Shown: positions 34,926 to 46,000 of the stretch, one piece after another
Layout: each line of letters opens with the position of its first letter
How positions within the stretch are numbered: the stretch's first letter is position 1
DNA from: Nocardioides ungokensis
Lineage (GTDB): Bacteria > Actinomycetota > Actinomycetes > Propionibacteriales > Nocardioidaceae
Assembly (NCBI RefSeq): GCF_013466985.1
Contig: NZ_CP059164.1
Coordinates: 186,001-250,000, forward strand
Reading direction: 5' to 3'
DNA length: 64,000 bases
Program-made: the position numbers and the translations under genes
Notes under the pieces: generated by a model
The model's input: only the letters and a program-made list of their open reading frames with translations
What the model was told of the DNA's origin: nothing
The model's database searches: none

Positions 34926-37900
34926 GTGGACGTCGACGTGCGGCTCCTCGACGGGTTCTCCGTCCGGCTGGACGGGGTGCCGGTCGAGGATGCGGCCTGG
35001 CACCGGCGCAAGTCCGCCGAGCTGGTCCAGCTCCTGGCGCTCACCCCGGGTGCGCGGCTGCACCGCGAGCGCGTCGTCGACGCGCTGTGGCCGGACCTCC
35101 CGCTCGACCAGGCACTGCCACGGCTGCACAAGGCGGCTCACTTCGCCCGCAGGGCGCTCAGCCCTGCCGAGGGGATCCTCGAGCTGCGCCAGGACGTCGT
35201 CGCCCTGGCCGGCGGGCACACGCTCCGGGTCGACGCGGTCGAGTTCGAGGCCGCCGCGCGCCGGGCGCTCGACCAGGTGCCGCCCGACCCACGCGGCTGC
35301 GCGCACCTGGTCGGGGACCCGCCGCCCGTCCTGCTTCCCGACGCCCTGGAGGACTGGATCGACGCACACCGCGAGCACCACAAGGCGCTGGTGGCCGAGC
35401 TGCTGGCCGCGGCGGGGCAGTGGGAGGCGCTGCTGAGGCTCGACCCGGTGAACGAGGCCGCGCACCTGGGGCTGCTGCGCTCCGCCCTGCGCCGTGGCGA
35501 CCGCACCGCCGGGTTGCGGGCGTTCGACGCCATGGAGCGGGTGCTCGACGAGGAGCTGCAGGTCGCACCCGGGCCCGGTGCGCTCGCCCTGCGCGATGCC
35601 CTGGTGGCGCTGGACACGAGTGGGCCGCCGGACCTCCCGAGAGCCGGGAACGCGCTGCTCGAGCGCAGCGGTGAGCTGGAGTCCCTGCACGCCTGCGTGT
35701 CGGCGGCCCAGGCGGGTCGCGGGAGCCTGGTGCTGGTCTCCGGTGATGCCGGCGTGGGCAAGTCCGCGCTGGCCCGGGCCTTCATCGACGGGCTCGCCGG
35801 CGACGTGACCGTGCACGTCGGCAGCTGCGACGACCTGGTGGCGCCGCGCAGCCTCGGGCCCTTCCAGGACATGGCCGCCGAGCCGGCCGCGCGCGACTCG
35901 GACGTGCGCGGCATCCTCGAGGCCGGGACCATGCCGGAGGTGCTGCCGGCCCTCCTGGCCTTCCTCGGGCGCGGACCGACCGTCGCTGTGGTCGAGGACC
36001 TGCACTGGGCGGACGACGCCACGCTCGACGCGATGAGGTACCTGGCGCGCCGGCTCGCGACCCTCCCCGTCGTCCTGGTCACCACCTTCCGCAGCAGCGG
36101 TCTCGCCGACGACCACCCGTTGACGGGGCTCCTCGGCAGCCTGCTCGGGGAGAACGTCGTCCGGCTGCCGCTGGAGTCCCTCTCGGTGACTGCGGTCCGT
36201 GACCTCGGCGGCTTCGACGACGACGAGGCCGCCGAGGTGCACCGGATCACCGGCGGGAACCCGTTCTTCGTCACCGAGGTGGTGGCGGCCGGGGACGACG
36301 CGGTCCCCACCACCGTGCGCGACGCGGTCCTGGGCAGGATCGCGGTCCTCCCACCCGAGGTGCGCGAGCTGCTGCGGAAGCTCAGCGTGGTCCCGGGCGG
36401 CGCCGAGCGGTGGCTCGCCGAGGCCCTCGCCACTGACAGCGAGCCGCTCGTCACGGCAGAGGCGTCGGGCGTCCTGCTCGGCGACGCCGACGGCCTGTCC
36501 TTCCGCCACGAGCTCGCCCGGCGGGCCGTGGAGTCCTCCCTCACCGGCACCGAACTACGGGCCGCTCACCGCGAGGTCCTGGACGTGCTGCTCGAGGTGC
36601 CGGGGGCGTCCCGGGCACGGCTGGTCCACCACGCCGCCCTCGGCGGGCGCTTCCGGGAGCTGGTCGAGATCGGACCGGAGGCGGCCGCCGAGGCGGCGCG
36701 TCAGGGGGCACACCGCCAGTGCGCCGAGATCCTCCGCCTGGTCCTGGAGAGCCCGCACACCCTGTCCGACCACGAGACGGCCAGGCTCTGGTGGGAGCGC
36801 AGCTACTCGTCGTACGTCGTGAACCGGTTCGACGCGGCGTTCACGTCTGCCGAGACCGCGGTGGCCCTGGCGGACCGGGTCGAGGACCGGCACGTGCTCA
36901 TGGATGCGCTCCCGGTGCTCGCGCGGGCGGCGATGTTCGCACGCGGGCCGGAGGCGGCGCGCGCGGCGGCGCAGCGGGCCGTGGACGTGTCCCGGCGTGA
37001 GAAGGACCCGGCCCACCTCGCAGCCGCCCTCACCGAGCTGGCGCGCACCCACAGCAACCTGCCGTCCGTCTCGGTCGTCGCCCAGCCGTCGTCCGCCTCC
37101 GAGGAAGCGGCCATCGAGGCACTGGAGATCGCCCTCGACCTCGACCGACCCGAGCTGGTCGCGCGGTCCCTGTGCTACCGGGGCGAGGCGCGGATGTCGC
37201 GAGGTGACCTCAGCGGCTTCGAGGACCTGGAACGAGCCGTGGAGCTGGCGGTGAGCGACCCCCGGCTCGAGACGCGGGTGCGCTGCCTCGTCAATGCCGC
37301 CGGATCCGCCTTCCGCGCCGGCCACCTCGCGGACGTCGAGCGGCTGGTCGCGACGGGGCTGCCCCTGGCCGAGGAGTGCGAGTTCTACGCGGGCCAGTAC
37401 CGGCTGCGGCTGACCCGGGCCGCCGCCCGGGCGTCGAGCGGCGCGTGGGACGCCGCCGTGGACGAGCTCGAGGACCTGCTCCGGTCACCGGGCGATCCCG
37501 GCATCATGGCGCCCCTGGCGCGCAGCATCCTGGCCCGGCTGCTGGCCCGTCGCGGGCAGCCGCAGGCGGGTGCGGTCCTGGCGGAGGCCCGGGCGGACGA
37601 GCGCCGGACGCAGAGCGCCTTCGTCACCGGGGTCCTGGAGGTCGCCGCCACGGAGCTCGGGTGGCTCGACGGCTCGCTGGCCGAGGCCACACCGGCCGCG
37701 TCGGACGCCCTGCGCCGGGTCACGGCCGAGGGGTACGCCGTGGTCGCGGCCGAGCTGACGGCGTACCTCCGTCGGGCCGACGTACCGGTCGACGCACCTC
37801 CCGACCCTCCGGGCCCGTGGGCGCCGACGCTCGCGGGGCGCACCGCTGAGGCCGTGGCGGCGTGGGGGCGGCTCGGGGAGCGCTACGAGCGCGCCGTCGT

Positions 37901-37994
37901 CCAGGCCGGGTCGGCCGACCCCGCCCAGCGGGACGAGGGCCTCAAGACCCTCGTCGACCTGGGGGCGGTCGCCACCATCCCGGCGGTGGACTGA
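34926..37994 (+). CDS. SARP-like regulator with AAA ATPase and TPR-like region
   Basis: This 1022-aa protein begins with a winged-helix-like region (VRLLDGFSVRLDGVPV, SAELVQLLALTPGARLHRE, DALWPDLP) and a bacterial transcriptional activation domain to about residue 235. An AAA_16 ATPase follows: Walker A SGDAGVGKSAL near 273, Walker B TVAVVEDLHWADDA near 355. The rest is helical repeats of TPR type. It stops at DLGAVATIPAVD; related regulators often carry a LuxR helix-turn-helix at this point, which is absent here. The GTG at 34926 follows TAGCAT at 34914-34919, so the message may be leaderless. Placed after the hydroxyquinol genes, it may regulate them. Confidence 0.82.
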   Translation: MDVDVRLLDGFSVRLDGVPVEDAAWHRRKSAELVQLLALTPGARLHRERVVDALWPDLPLDQALPRLHKAAHFARRALSPAEGILELRQDVVALAGGHTLRVDAVEFEAAARRALDQVPPDPRGCAHLVGDPPPVLLPDALEDWIDAHREHHKALVAELLAAAGQWEALLRLDPVNEAAHLGLLRSALRRGDRTAGLRAFDAMERVLDEELQVAPGPGALALRDALVALDTSGPPDLPRAGNALLERSGELESLHACVSAAQAGRGSLVLVSGDAGVGKSALARAFIDGLAGDVTVHVGSCDDLVAPRSLGPFQDMAAEPAARDSDVRGILEAGTMPEVLPALLAFLGRGPTVAVVEDLHWADDATLDAMRYLARRLATLPVVLVTTFRSSGLADDHPLTGLLGSLLGENVVRLPLESLSVTAVRDLGGFDDDEAAEVHRITGGNPFFVTEVVAAGDDAVPTTVRDAVLGRIAVLPPEVRELLRKLSVVPGGAERWLAEALATDSEPLVTAEASGVLLGDADGLSFRHELARRAVESSLTGTELRAAHREVLDVLLEVPGASRARLVHHAALGGRFRELVEIGPEAAAEAARQGAHRQCAEILRLVLESPHTLSDHETARLWWERSYSSYVVNRFDAAFTSAETAVALADRVEDRHVLMDALPVLARAAMFARGPEAARAAAQRAVDVSRREKDPAHLAAALTELARTHSNLPSVSVVAQPSSASEEAAIEALEIALDLDRPELVARSLCYRGEARMSRGDLSGFEDLERAVELAVSDPRLETRVRCLVNAAGSAFRAGHLADVERLVATGLPLAEECEFYAGQYRLRLTRAAARASSGAWDAAVDELEDLLRSPGDPGIMAPLARSILARLLARRGQPQAGAVLAEARADERRTQSAFVTGVLEVAATELGWLDGSLAEATPAASDALRRVTAEGYAVVAAELTAYLRRADVPVDAPPDPPGPWAPTLAGRTAEAVAAWGRLGERYERAVVQAGSADPAQRDEGLKTLVDLGAVATIPAVD

Positions 37995-38456
37995 CTACTC
38001 CGACTCCAGGGAACGCTTCAGGGAGCTGAGCGTCCGGGTCCGCTCCGCCTTCGCCAGCAGCGCCGCACCGGGCTTCATGAACCGCATCCACCCGTAGAGC
38101 TCTCCGACGGCCACGTGGTGGACGACGGTTGACCCGTCCTGCTCCTCGAGCTCGTACTCGGGACGCGCCTGCGTCATCTCGGTGCCGAACCAGCGCAGGG
38201 TCTCGCGGAACGCCAGGCGCGTCGGTGGTGCGAACTCGGTCACCTCGCCCGCGAAGGTGCCCATCCGGGTCGCGTCGACGTAGGTCGCCCCTTGCCGGAC
38301 GGGACCGTCGGAGGTCAGCCCGCACCGTCGGAACAGACCCGTGCGGTGCATCCACCGCCCGTAGCCCGGCACGTCGGCCAGACGCTCGAAGACCACGCCG
38401 ATCGGTCGCCGGACCACGATGCGCGACTCGAACCGGACAGTGCTGGCCGCGGCCAT
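37995..38456 (-). CDS. SRPBCC (START-like) family protein
   Basis: This 153-aa single-domain protein starts VRFESRIVVRRPIGVVFERLADVPGYGRW, the usual first strand and helices of polyketide-cyclase/START-like proteins. It continues DATRMGTFAGEVTEFAPPTRLAF and ends with a long helix (ALLAKAERTRTLSSLKRSLE). It would bind a small hydrophobic ligand. ATG 38456 follows GTGAGGAC. It faces the SARP gene tail to tail, the two stop codons being adjacent, and diverges from the methyltransferase. Confidence 0.85.
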   Translation of the reverse strand: MAAASTVRFESRIVVRRPIGVVFERLADVPGYGRWMHRTGLFRRCGLTSDGPVRQGATYVDATRMGTFAGEVTEFAPPTRLAFRETLRWFGTEMTQARPEYELEEQDGSTVVHHVAVGELYGWMRFMKPGAALLAKAERTRTLSSLKRSLESE

Positions 38457-38589
38457 GTCCTCACCCGCCTTCCCCGCCTGCCAACGACAGTACGCGCGGC
38501 CGCAGAGGGGGTCTTCCCCTCGCGCCGCTTCGGAGGTATCACGGAGGGACAGGTGCTCTTCACGGACGACGGCCAGGAGGGGTGGATCG

Positions 38590-39393
38590 ATGGCGACGTA
38601 CTCCCTCGGGCACGAGGACGCCGAGCTCGCTCGGCTGGAGGCGCAGGCCGACTTCCTCCGGGAGCCGACCCGGGTGCTGCTGGAGGCCTCGGGTCTCGGC
38701 CCGCGGATGCGGGTGCTCGACCTCGGCACCGGCCTCGGGCACGTGGCGGCCGCGGTCGCGGACCTCGTCGGCCCGGACGGCGAGGTGGTCGGCCTCGACA
38801 TCGACCCGCGCACGCTCGAGGTGGCGCGGGCCCGGACCGAGCACCTGCCCCACGTGCGCTTCGTCCGGGCCGACGTGACTCGGTGGCGCGACGACGAGCC
38901 GTTCGACGCCGTGGTGGGGCGGCTGATCCTGTTCCACCTGCCGGACCCGGTCGGCGCGCTGCGCCACCACCTGGAGGCGGTCCGCCCCGGCGGCCGGGTG
39001 GTCATGCTCGACTACGACATCGGTGGCCTCCGGGCAGAGCCGGGCGATCCCCTCACCGACCGGATGGCCGCGCTCGTGATGGCGGCGTTCCGGGCCGCCG
39101 GCGCCGATCCGACCATCGGGTCGCGGCTGCAGGGCATCCTCGCCGACTCCGGCGTGGAGGACATCCGGGGCCTGGGGATCGCGCAGTACCTCGCGAGCGA
39201 CGATCCCGTGGGCCCGGCCATGCTCAGCGGCGTGGTCCGGTCCCTGGCGCCGGTCATGGTCGCGCACGGCCTGGCCACCGAGGCCGACCTCGATCTCGAC
39301 ACGCTGGCTGCGCGGGCGGCGGACTCGCTGCAGTCGGCGGGCTCCGTCCTGGTCCCCCCGATCCTCGTGGGCGCCTGGGGCCGGCGCCCCTGA
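38590..39393 (+). CDS. Class I SAM-dependent methyltransferase
   Basis: This 267-aa protein has the Rossmann-type motifs: MRVLDLGTGLGHVAAAVAD (motif I), VVGLDIDPRTLE (acidic end of strand 2), FVRADVTRW and PFDAVVGRLILFHLPDPVG, then RPGGRVVMLDYD. The C-terminal region resembles UbiE/COQ5-like enzymes of unknown substrate. AGGAGGGG eight bases before ATG 38590 sets the start. Confidence 0.88.
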   Translation: MATYSLGHEDAELARLEAQADFLREPTRVLLEASGLGPRMRVLDLGTGLGHVAAAVADLVGPDGEVVGLDIDPRTLEVARARTEHLPHVRFVRADVTRWRDDEPFDAVVGRLILFHLPDPVGALRHHLEAVRPGGRVVMLDYDIGGLRAEPGDPLTDRMAALVMAAFRAAGADPTIGSRLQGILADSGVEDIRGLGIAQYLASDDPVGPAMLSGVVRSLAPVMVAHGLATEADLDLDTLAARAADSLQSAGSVLVPPILVGAWGRRP

Positions 39394-39402
39394 CGGGTCG
39401 GG

Positions 39403-39693
39403 TCAGCCCACCCCGGGCACGATGCGCATGTCCCGCACGGCGCCGCCGTCGAGAGCGGCCAGCGCCTCCTGGTAGGCGGGAGACTCGTGCGCGGCGAGCG
39501 CGGCCTCGACCGACTCGAACTCGATGAGGACCGTCCGGGTGTTCTCGCCCGACTCGTAGGTCTGTGCGGGCAACCCGCGTGCCACGAACGTGCCCCCGGC
39601 CTCCCGCAGCGCGGGGCCGGCCAGCTCGGCGTACGCCGCGACCTTGGCCTCGTCGACGATCTCCTTGTAGACGCTGATCCAGTAGGCGGTCAT
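39403..39693 (-). CDS. DUF1330 family protein
   Basis: This 96-aa ferredoxin-like (dimeric alpha-beta barrel) protein has AYWISVYKEIVDEAKVAAYAE at the start, GGTFVARG in the middle and ESVEAALAAHESPAYQEALA near the end, all typical of DUF1330. The biochemical role is unknown. It diverges from recC, with about 50 bp between start codons. Confidence 0.9.
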   Translation of the reverse strand: MTAYWISVYKEIVDEAKVAAYAELAGPALREAGGTFVARGLPAQTYESGENTRTVLIEFESVEAALAAHESPAYQEALAALDGGAVRDMRIVPGVG

Positions 39694-39742
39694 GGCGTCA
39701 TCCTGCAGGACGGCGTCGGCGGCCCCGCATAGGGTGCGGTCC

Positions 39743-42700
39743 GTGACGCTCCACCTCCACCGCGCGCCGCGCACCGACCTGCTCGCCGACGCCCTCGGCG
39801 ACCTGCTCGCGCAGCCGCTGGAGGACCCGTTCGCCACCGAGCTGGTGCTGGTCCCGGCCCGGGGCGTGGAGCGGTGGCTCAGCCAGCGGCTCTCCCACCG
39901 CCTCGGCCGCGGCGACACCTTCGACGGCGTCTGCGCCGGCGTCGAGTTCCGATCGCCGCGATCCCTGGTCGCGGAGCTCACCGGCACGGTCCACGACGAC
40001 CCCTGGGCGCCCGACGCGCTGGCCTGGCCGCTGCTCGAGGTCATCGACGAGAGCCTCGACGAGCCGTGGTGCCGGACCCTGGCCCGCCACCTCGGCCACT
40101 TCGACACCGGTGACGAGGCCGAGTTCCGTCGTGGCCGCCGCTACTCGGTGGCGCGCCGCATCGCCGGGCTCTTCGCGTCGTACGCCGTGCAGCGGCCGCA
40201 GCTGCTCGTCGACTGGCTCGAGGGGCGCGCGACCGACGGCTGTGGCGGCGACCTCGGCGACGACCTCGCCTGGCAACCGCCGCTGTGGCGGGCTCTGGCC
40301 GACCGGGTCGACGCGCCCCCGCCCCACGTCCGCCAGGCGGAGGCGGTGGCGCGGCTGCGGCAGGGGGTGCCCGACCTGCCGCCACGGCTCTCCCTCTTCG
40401 GCCACACCCGGATGCCGGTCACCGAGATCGAGCTCCTCGCCGCGCTCGCGGACGCCCACGACGTGCACGTGTGGCTGCCGCACCCCAGCGACGTGCTGTG
40501 GCGTGCCCTCGCCGACGAGTCCGGGCTCGTGCCGCGTCGTTCCGACCAGTCCCACCGGCGGGTCGACCACCCGCTGCTGGCCACCCTCGGCCGCGACGTC
40601 CGCGAGCTCCAGCGCAGCCTGGCGCCGACCGGCGCCGTCGACCACCACCACGAGGGGGAGCCCTCGCCCGACACGCTCCTGGGCTGGCTGCAGTCCGACC
40701 TGGCCGCCAACGCCGTACGCCCCTCCGGGCGGGAGCTGGCCGCCGACGACCGGTCGGTGCAGGTGCACAGCTGCCACGGCCCGGCGCGCCAGGTCGACGT
40801 CCTGCGCGAGGTGCTGCTCGGGCTGCTCACCGACGACCCGACCCTCGAGCCGCGCGACATCCTCGTGATGTGCCCCGACATCGAGACCTACGCGCCGCTG
40901 ATCACCGCGGGGTTCGGCCTCGGCGACGTCCTCGAGGGCGGGCACCCGGCCCACCGGCTCCGGGTCCGGCTGGCCGACCGTGCGCTCACCCAGACCAACC
41001 CGCTGCTCGGCGTCGCGGCGCAGCTGCTCGACCTCGCGGGGAGCCGGGCCACGGCCAGCGCCGTCCTCGACCTCGCGCAGGCCGCGCCCGTGCGACGCCG
41101 CTTCGGCTTCACCGACGACGACCTCGACACGGTGACCGCCTGGGTGCGCGAGTCCGGGGTCCGGTGGGGCTTCGACAAGGAGCACCGGGCGCCGTTCGGC
41201 CTCGAGCAGTTCCTGCAGAACACCTGGCAGTTCGGCGTGGACCGCGTGCTCGCCGGGGTGGCCCTCTCCGAGGACTCCCACGCCTGGCTGGGCACGACGC
41301 TGCCGCTCGACGACGTCGGCAGCAACCGCGTCGAGCTGGTCGGGCGGCTCACGGAGTTCGTGGACCGGCTCACCACCGCCACCGACGACCTCACCGGCAC
41401 CCGCCGGCTCGCCGACTGGCTCGTCGCGATCGGCCAGGGCGTTGCCGCGCTCACCCGGGTGGATCCGGCCGACCAGTGGCAGGCCGGCGAGGTGCAGCGC
41501 GAGCTCGCGTCGGTGCTCGCCGAGGCCACCGCGCGTGAGGACACCCCGATGCGGCTGACCGACGTCCGGGCGCTGCTCGGCGGGCACCTCGCGGGCCGCC
41601 CGACGCGGGCCAACTTCCGCACCGGCACGCTCACGGTCTGCACGATGGTGCCGATGCGCTCGGTGCCGCACCGGGTGGTGTGCCTGCTGGGCCTCGACGA
41701 CGGGGTCTTCCCCCGGCTCGGCCTGGTCGACGGCGACGACGCGCTGGCCCGCGAGCCGCTGACCGGTGAGCGTGACATCCGCTCCGAGGACCGACAGCTC
41801 CTGCTCGACGCGATCGGCGCGGCCACCGAGCACCTCGTGGTCACCTACACGGGCGCCAACGAGCACAGCGGCCAGAAGCGCCCGCCCGCGGTCCCCCTCG
41901 GGGAGCTGCTGGACGCCCTCGACCGGACCAGCGACGAGCGGGTCCGCGACCGCCTGGTGGTCGAGCATCCCCTCCAGCCCTTCGACGTCCGCAACGTCGC
42001 GCCCGGGGCGCTGGGGGTGCCGACGCCGTTCACCTTCGACCCGGCCATGCTCGTGGCAGCCGAGACCGTCGTGGGAGAGCGCCCGCCCGCCCCCGCCTTC
42101 CTGCCCGCGCCGCTGCCGCCGACCCCGCTCGAGGACGTCGCGCTGGCCGACCTGCTGACCTTCTTCCGCGACCCGGTGAAGGGCTTCTTCCGGGCCCTCG
42201 ACCTCACCCTGCCCTGGGACGTCGAGGGCGTGTCCGACGCGATGCCGGTCGAGATCGACGCGCTCGAGACGTGGGGCGTGGGGGACCGGATGCTCGCCGA
42301 CATGCTCCGCGGAATGCACCCCGACCAGGCCCTCGCCGCCGAGTGGCGCCGGGGCTCACTGCCGCCCGGCCAGCTCGGGTGGCGCAAGGCCGGCGAGGTC
42401 CGCGACCAGGCCATGAAGCTGGCCATCGCCGCGCTCACCCACCGACAGGTCGCACCCAGGGCCTACGACGTCGATGTCGAGCTCGGCGGCGGGCGGCGCC
42501 TGACCGGCACCGTGACCCCCGTGTACGCCGACCGCCTCGTCGCGGTCGGCTACTCCCGCCTCGACGGCAAGCACCTCCTCGAGTCGTGGATCCGGCTGCT
42601 GGCACTGGCCGCCGGCCGCCCCGACCACAACTGGACCGCGCTGACCATCGGGCGGGCGCCCCGCGGCACCGCCGCCGCCCAGCGCCTGCTGGGGCCGGCC

Positions 42701-43045
42701 ATCGACGAGCCCCTGGGCCTGCTGCAGGACCTGGTGGCGATCTACGACGCCGGGCGCCGCGAGCCGCTGCCGCTGCCGCTGAAGACGTCGTTCGCGTGGG
42801 CCGGAGCCCGGCACCACCACGACGACCCGGTCGAGGCCGCGCGCAAGAAGTGGAAGAGCGGCAACTATCCCGCCGAGGACGCCGAGCCCGCCCACGAGCG
42901 CGTCTGGGGCCCCCGGCCCGCGCTCGAGAAGCTGCTCGGGCCGGTGCCTCCCGGCGAGGAGGTCGAGGGCGAGCAGACCCGGCTCGGCGCTCTCGCCGCG
43001 CGAGTGTGGCTGCCGCTGCTGCGGTGTGAGCGGACGGGGTCGTGA
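39743..43045 (+). CDS. recC: Exodeoxyribonuclease V subunit gamma (RecC)
   Basis: This 1100-aa subunit of the RecBCD helicase-nuclease recognises Chi-like sequences and splits the duplex. N-terminal ATELVLVPARGVERWLSQRLS, middle RDILVMCPDIETYAPLI and PHRVVCLLGLDDGVFPR, and the C-terminal nuclease-like region are characteristic. It is an inactive relative of a helicase, so Walker motifs are degenerate. The GTG at 39743 is chosen at the conserved LHLHRAP. It overlaps recB, and the order recC-recB-recD is that of actinobacteria. Confidence 0.94.
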   Translation: MTLHLHRAPRTDLLADALGDLLAQPLEDPFATELVLVPARGVERWLSQRLSHRLGRGDTFDGVCAGVEFRSPRSLVAELTGTVHDDPWAPDALAWPLLEVIDESLDEPWCRTLARHLGHFDTGDEAEFRRGRRYSVARRIAGLFASYAVQRPQLLVDWLEGRATDGCGGDLGDDLAWQPPLWRALADRVDAPPPHVRQAEAVARLRQGVPDLPPRLSLFGHTRMPVTEIELLAALADAHDVHVWLPHPSDVLWRALADESGLVPRRSDQSHRRVDHPLLATLGRDVRELQRSLAPTGAVDHHHEGEPSPDTLLGWLQSDLAANAVRPSGRELAADDRSVQVHSCHGPARQVDVLREVLLGLLTDDPTLEPRDILVMCPDIETYAPLITAGFGLGDVLEGGHPAHRLRVRLADRALTQTNPLLGVAAQLLDLAGSRATASAVLDLAQAAPVRRRFGFTDDDLDTVTAWVRESGVRWGFDKEHRAPFGLEQFLQNTWQFGVDRVLAGVALSEDSHAWLGTTLPLDDVGSNRVELVGRLTEFVDRLTTATDDLTGTRRLADWLVAIGQGVAALTRVDPADQWQAGEVQRELASVLAEATAREDTPMRLTDVRALLGGHLAGRPTRANFRTGTLTVCTMVPMRSVPHRVVCLLGLDDGVFPRLGLVDGDDALAREPLTGERDIRSEDRQLLLDAIGAATEHLVVTYTGANEHSGQKRPPAVPLGELLDALDRTSDERVRDRLVVEHPLQPFDVRNVAPGALGVPTPFTFDPAMLVAAETVVGERPPAPAFLPAPLPPTPLEDVALADLLTFFRDPVKGFFRALDLTLPWDVEGVSDAMPVEIDALETWGVGDRMLADMLRGMHPDQALAAEWRRGSLPPGQLGWRKAGEVRDQAMKLAIAALTHRQVAPRAYDVDVELGGGRRLTGTVTPVYADRLVAVGYSRLDGKHLLESWIRLLALAAGRPDHNWTALTIGRAPRGTAAAQRLLGPAIDEPLGLLQDLVAIYDAGRREPLPLPLKTSFAWAGARHHHDDPVEAARKKWKSGNYPAEDAEPAHERVWGPRPALEKLLGPVPPGEEVEGEQTRLGALAARVWLPLLRCERTGS

Positions 43046-46000
43046 TGGAGCCGTTCGACCTGCTCGGACCGCTGCCGGACGGCGCCTGCACCGTCGTGCT
43101 GGAGGCGAGCGCCGGGACCGGCAAGACGTTCACCCTCGCGGGCCTCGTCACCCGCTACGTCGCCGAGGGCGTGGCCACCCTCGACGAGATGCTGCTCATC
43201 ACCTTCGGTCGGGCCGCCAGCCAGGAGCTGCGCGAGCGGGTCCGCGACCAGCTGGTCGACGCGGCCCGCGCGCTCGAGGACCCCTCGACCGTCGGCGACA
43301 ATGAGCTGCTCGCCCACCTCGTGACCGGATCCCCCGACGAGCTCGCCGCCCGCCGCCACCACCTGCGCGTCGCCTCGCCGGCTTCGACGCGGCCACCATC
43401 GCGACGACCCACCAGTTCTGCCAGCTCGTGCTCCGCTCCCTCGGCGTCGCGGGCGACACCGACGCCGGGGTGACCCTGGTGGACAGCCTGGACGAGCTGG
43501 TCGGCGAGGTCGTCGACGACCTCTACCTGAGCCGCTTCGGGCAGCAGCGCGAGTCGCCGGCCCTGACCCGCGCGCAGGCGCTGGGGCTAGCCCGCGAGGT
43601 CGTGGGCAACCCCCAGACGGTGCTGACCCGCAGGAGCCGGCCGAGGGATCGACCGAGGCGGTCCGGGTCGAGTTCGCCCACGCGGTGCTCCGCGAGCTCG
43701 AGGCTCGCAAGCGGCGCCTGGGCATCCTCGGCTACGACGACCTGCTCAGCCGGCTGGCCACCGCCCTGGAGGCCGACGACGCCCCGGCCCGGGCCCGGAT
43801 GCGCCGGCGCTGGCGGATCGTCCTGGTCGACGAGTTCCAGGACACCGACCCCGTCCAGTGGGACGTGATCGCGCGGGCGTTCGTCGGTCACGCCACCGTC
43901 GTACTGATCGGCGACCCCAAGCAGGCCATCTACGCCTTCCGGGGTGGCGACATCGTCACCTACCTCGAGGCGGCCCGCGCCGCGGACCGGCAGTGGACCC
44001 TCGGCACCAACTGGCGCAGCGACGCCCCGCTCGTGGAACGGCTCCAGGCCGTGCTGCGCGGAGCCGCGCTGGGCCACCCCGACATCGTCGTGCGCGAGGT
44101 CGAGGCGCGGCACCGCACGCACCGGCTCGAGGGCGCGCCCCACAACGACCCGTTCCGGCTCCGCGTGGTGACCCGGGAGAAGTTCGGGATGCGGGGCACC
44201 CGCACCGTCGCGATGGACGACGTGCGCGCCCACGTCGCCGCCGATCTGGCCGCCGACATCCGGCAGCTCCTCGCCAGCGACGCGACCTACGACGGCCGCC
44301 CGGTGCAGGCGGGCGACATCGCCGTCATCGTCGAGGCCCACCGCGACGCCCGGGTGTGCCGCGACGCGCTGGCCGCGGCCGGCGTGCCCGCCGTATACAC
44401 CGGTGACACCGACGTCTTCGCCTCCCGCGCCGCCGCGGACTGGCTCTGCCTGCTGGAGGCCTTCGAGCAGCCGCACCGCAGCGGGCTGGTCCGGGCGGCA
44501 GCCGCCACGATGTTCTTCGGCGAGTCCGCCGCCACGCTGGCCGCCGGCGGCGACGCGCTGACCGACCGCGTCGCCGAGACGCTGCGCGAGTGGGCCGACC
44601 ACGCCCGTGAGCGAGGCATCGCGGCCGTCCACGAGGCGGCGATGCTCGCGGGCCTGGCCCCGCGGGTGCTGGCCTGGCGCGGTGGCGAGCGGGACATGAC
44701 CGACCTCGCGCACGTGGCGCAGATCCTCCACGAGCTCTCCCACCGCGAGCGGCTCGGGCTGCCGGCGCTGCTCGACTGGCTGCGCACCCAGTGCCAGGAG
44801 CAGCGGGGCGCCGCGGAGCGCAACCGACGCCTCGACAGCGATGCTGCCGCCGTCCAGGTGATGACCGTGTGGGTGAGCAAGGGGCTGCAGTACCCACTGG
44901 TCTACCTGCCGTTCGGCTTCAACCGCTACGTCCCGCCGCGGGAGATCGTGCTCTACCACCAGGAGGGCCGACGCTGCCTCGACATCGGGGGCAAGGGGCA
45001 GCCGGGCTTCTCCGCGATCGAGGCCCGCGGCCGGCAGGAGATGGCCGGTGACGACATCCGGCTCACCTACGTCGCCCTGACCCGGGCCCAGTCCCAGGTC
45101 GTGGCCTGGTGGGCGCCCTCGTGGGACGAGCCGAACGGCGGGCTGTCCCGGCTGCTGCGCGGACGTTCACCGGGGGCCGCGGCGGTGCCCGACCGCTGCG
45201 AGCCGAAGATCGCCGACCCCGACGCGCTCGGGCTGTTCCGGGCCTGGGAGGCCGCCGGCGGCCCGGTCGTCGAGGAGTCGCGGCTGGTCGAGCCCGGCGC
45301 GGTGCCGCCCCGGCCGGCCCCCTCGGGACTCGGCGTACGCCGGTTCGTCCGGACCATCGACACGTCGTGGCGCCGGACCTCCTACTCCGGCCTCATCCGC
45401 TCGGCGGAGGAGACACGGGGGGTCGGGAGCGAGCCCGAGGTCGAGACCCTGGACGACGAGTCCGGCGACCTGCCGCTGGCCGAGCCGGTGCCGACGGTCG
45501 GGGCCGACGTCCCCTCGCCGATGGCCGGGATGCCCGCGGGGGCGACGTTTGGATCGCTGGTCCACGGCGTCCTCGAGCACGCGGACCCGCTCGTCGACGA
45601 CCTCGAGGCCGAGCTGGCGGCGCAGGTCCGCGAGCAGCTGGCCTGGTGGCCCGTCGACGCGGCGGCCGGCGACCTGGCGGCGGCGCTGGTGCCGCTCCAC
45701 CACACCCCGCTGGGCCCGCTGGCGCCCGGGCTGACGCTGGGTCGGATCGGCCTGCCGGACCGGCTGCGCGAGCTCGACTTCGAGATCCCGCTCAGCGGCG
45801 GCGATCGCGAGCCCGGTCCCGACGTCCGGCTGGCCGATGTCGGGACGCTGCTGCGCAAGCACCTCGCCGCCGACGACCCGTTGGCGCCGTACGCCGACCG
45901 GCTGCTCGGTGCCGGCCTAGCCGACCAGTCGCTGCGCGGCTACCTCTCCGGCTCGATCGACGTGGTGCTGCGCGTCCCGGATGAGGACGGTCCCCGCTAC

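Noticed and set aside
39698..42319. Long open frame antisense to recC (873 codons)
   Set aside because: It mirrors recC codon bias at high GC, lacks family similarity and is rich in Arg, Gly and His as such shadows are. The same applies to long antisense frames opposite the SARP, recB, recD and MFS genes.
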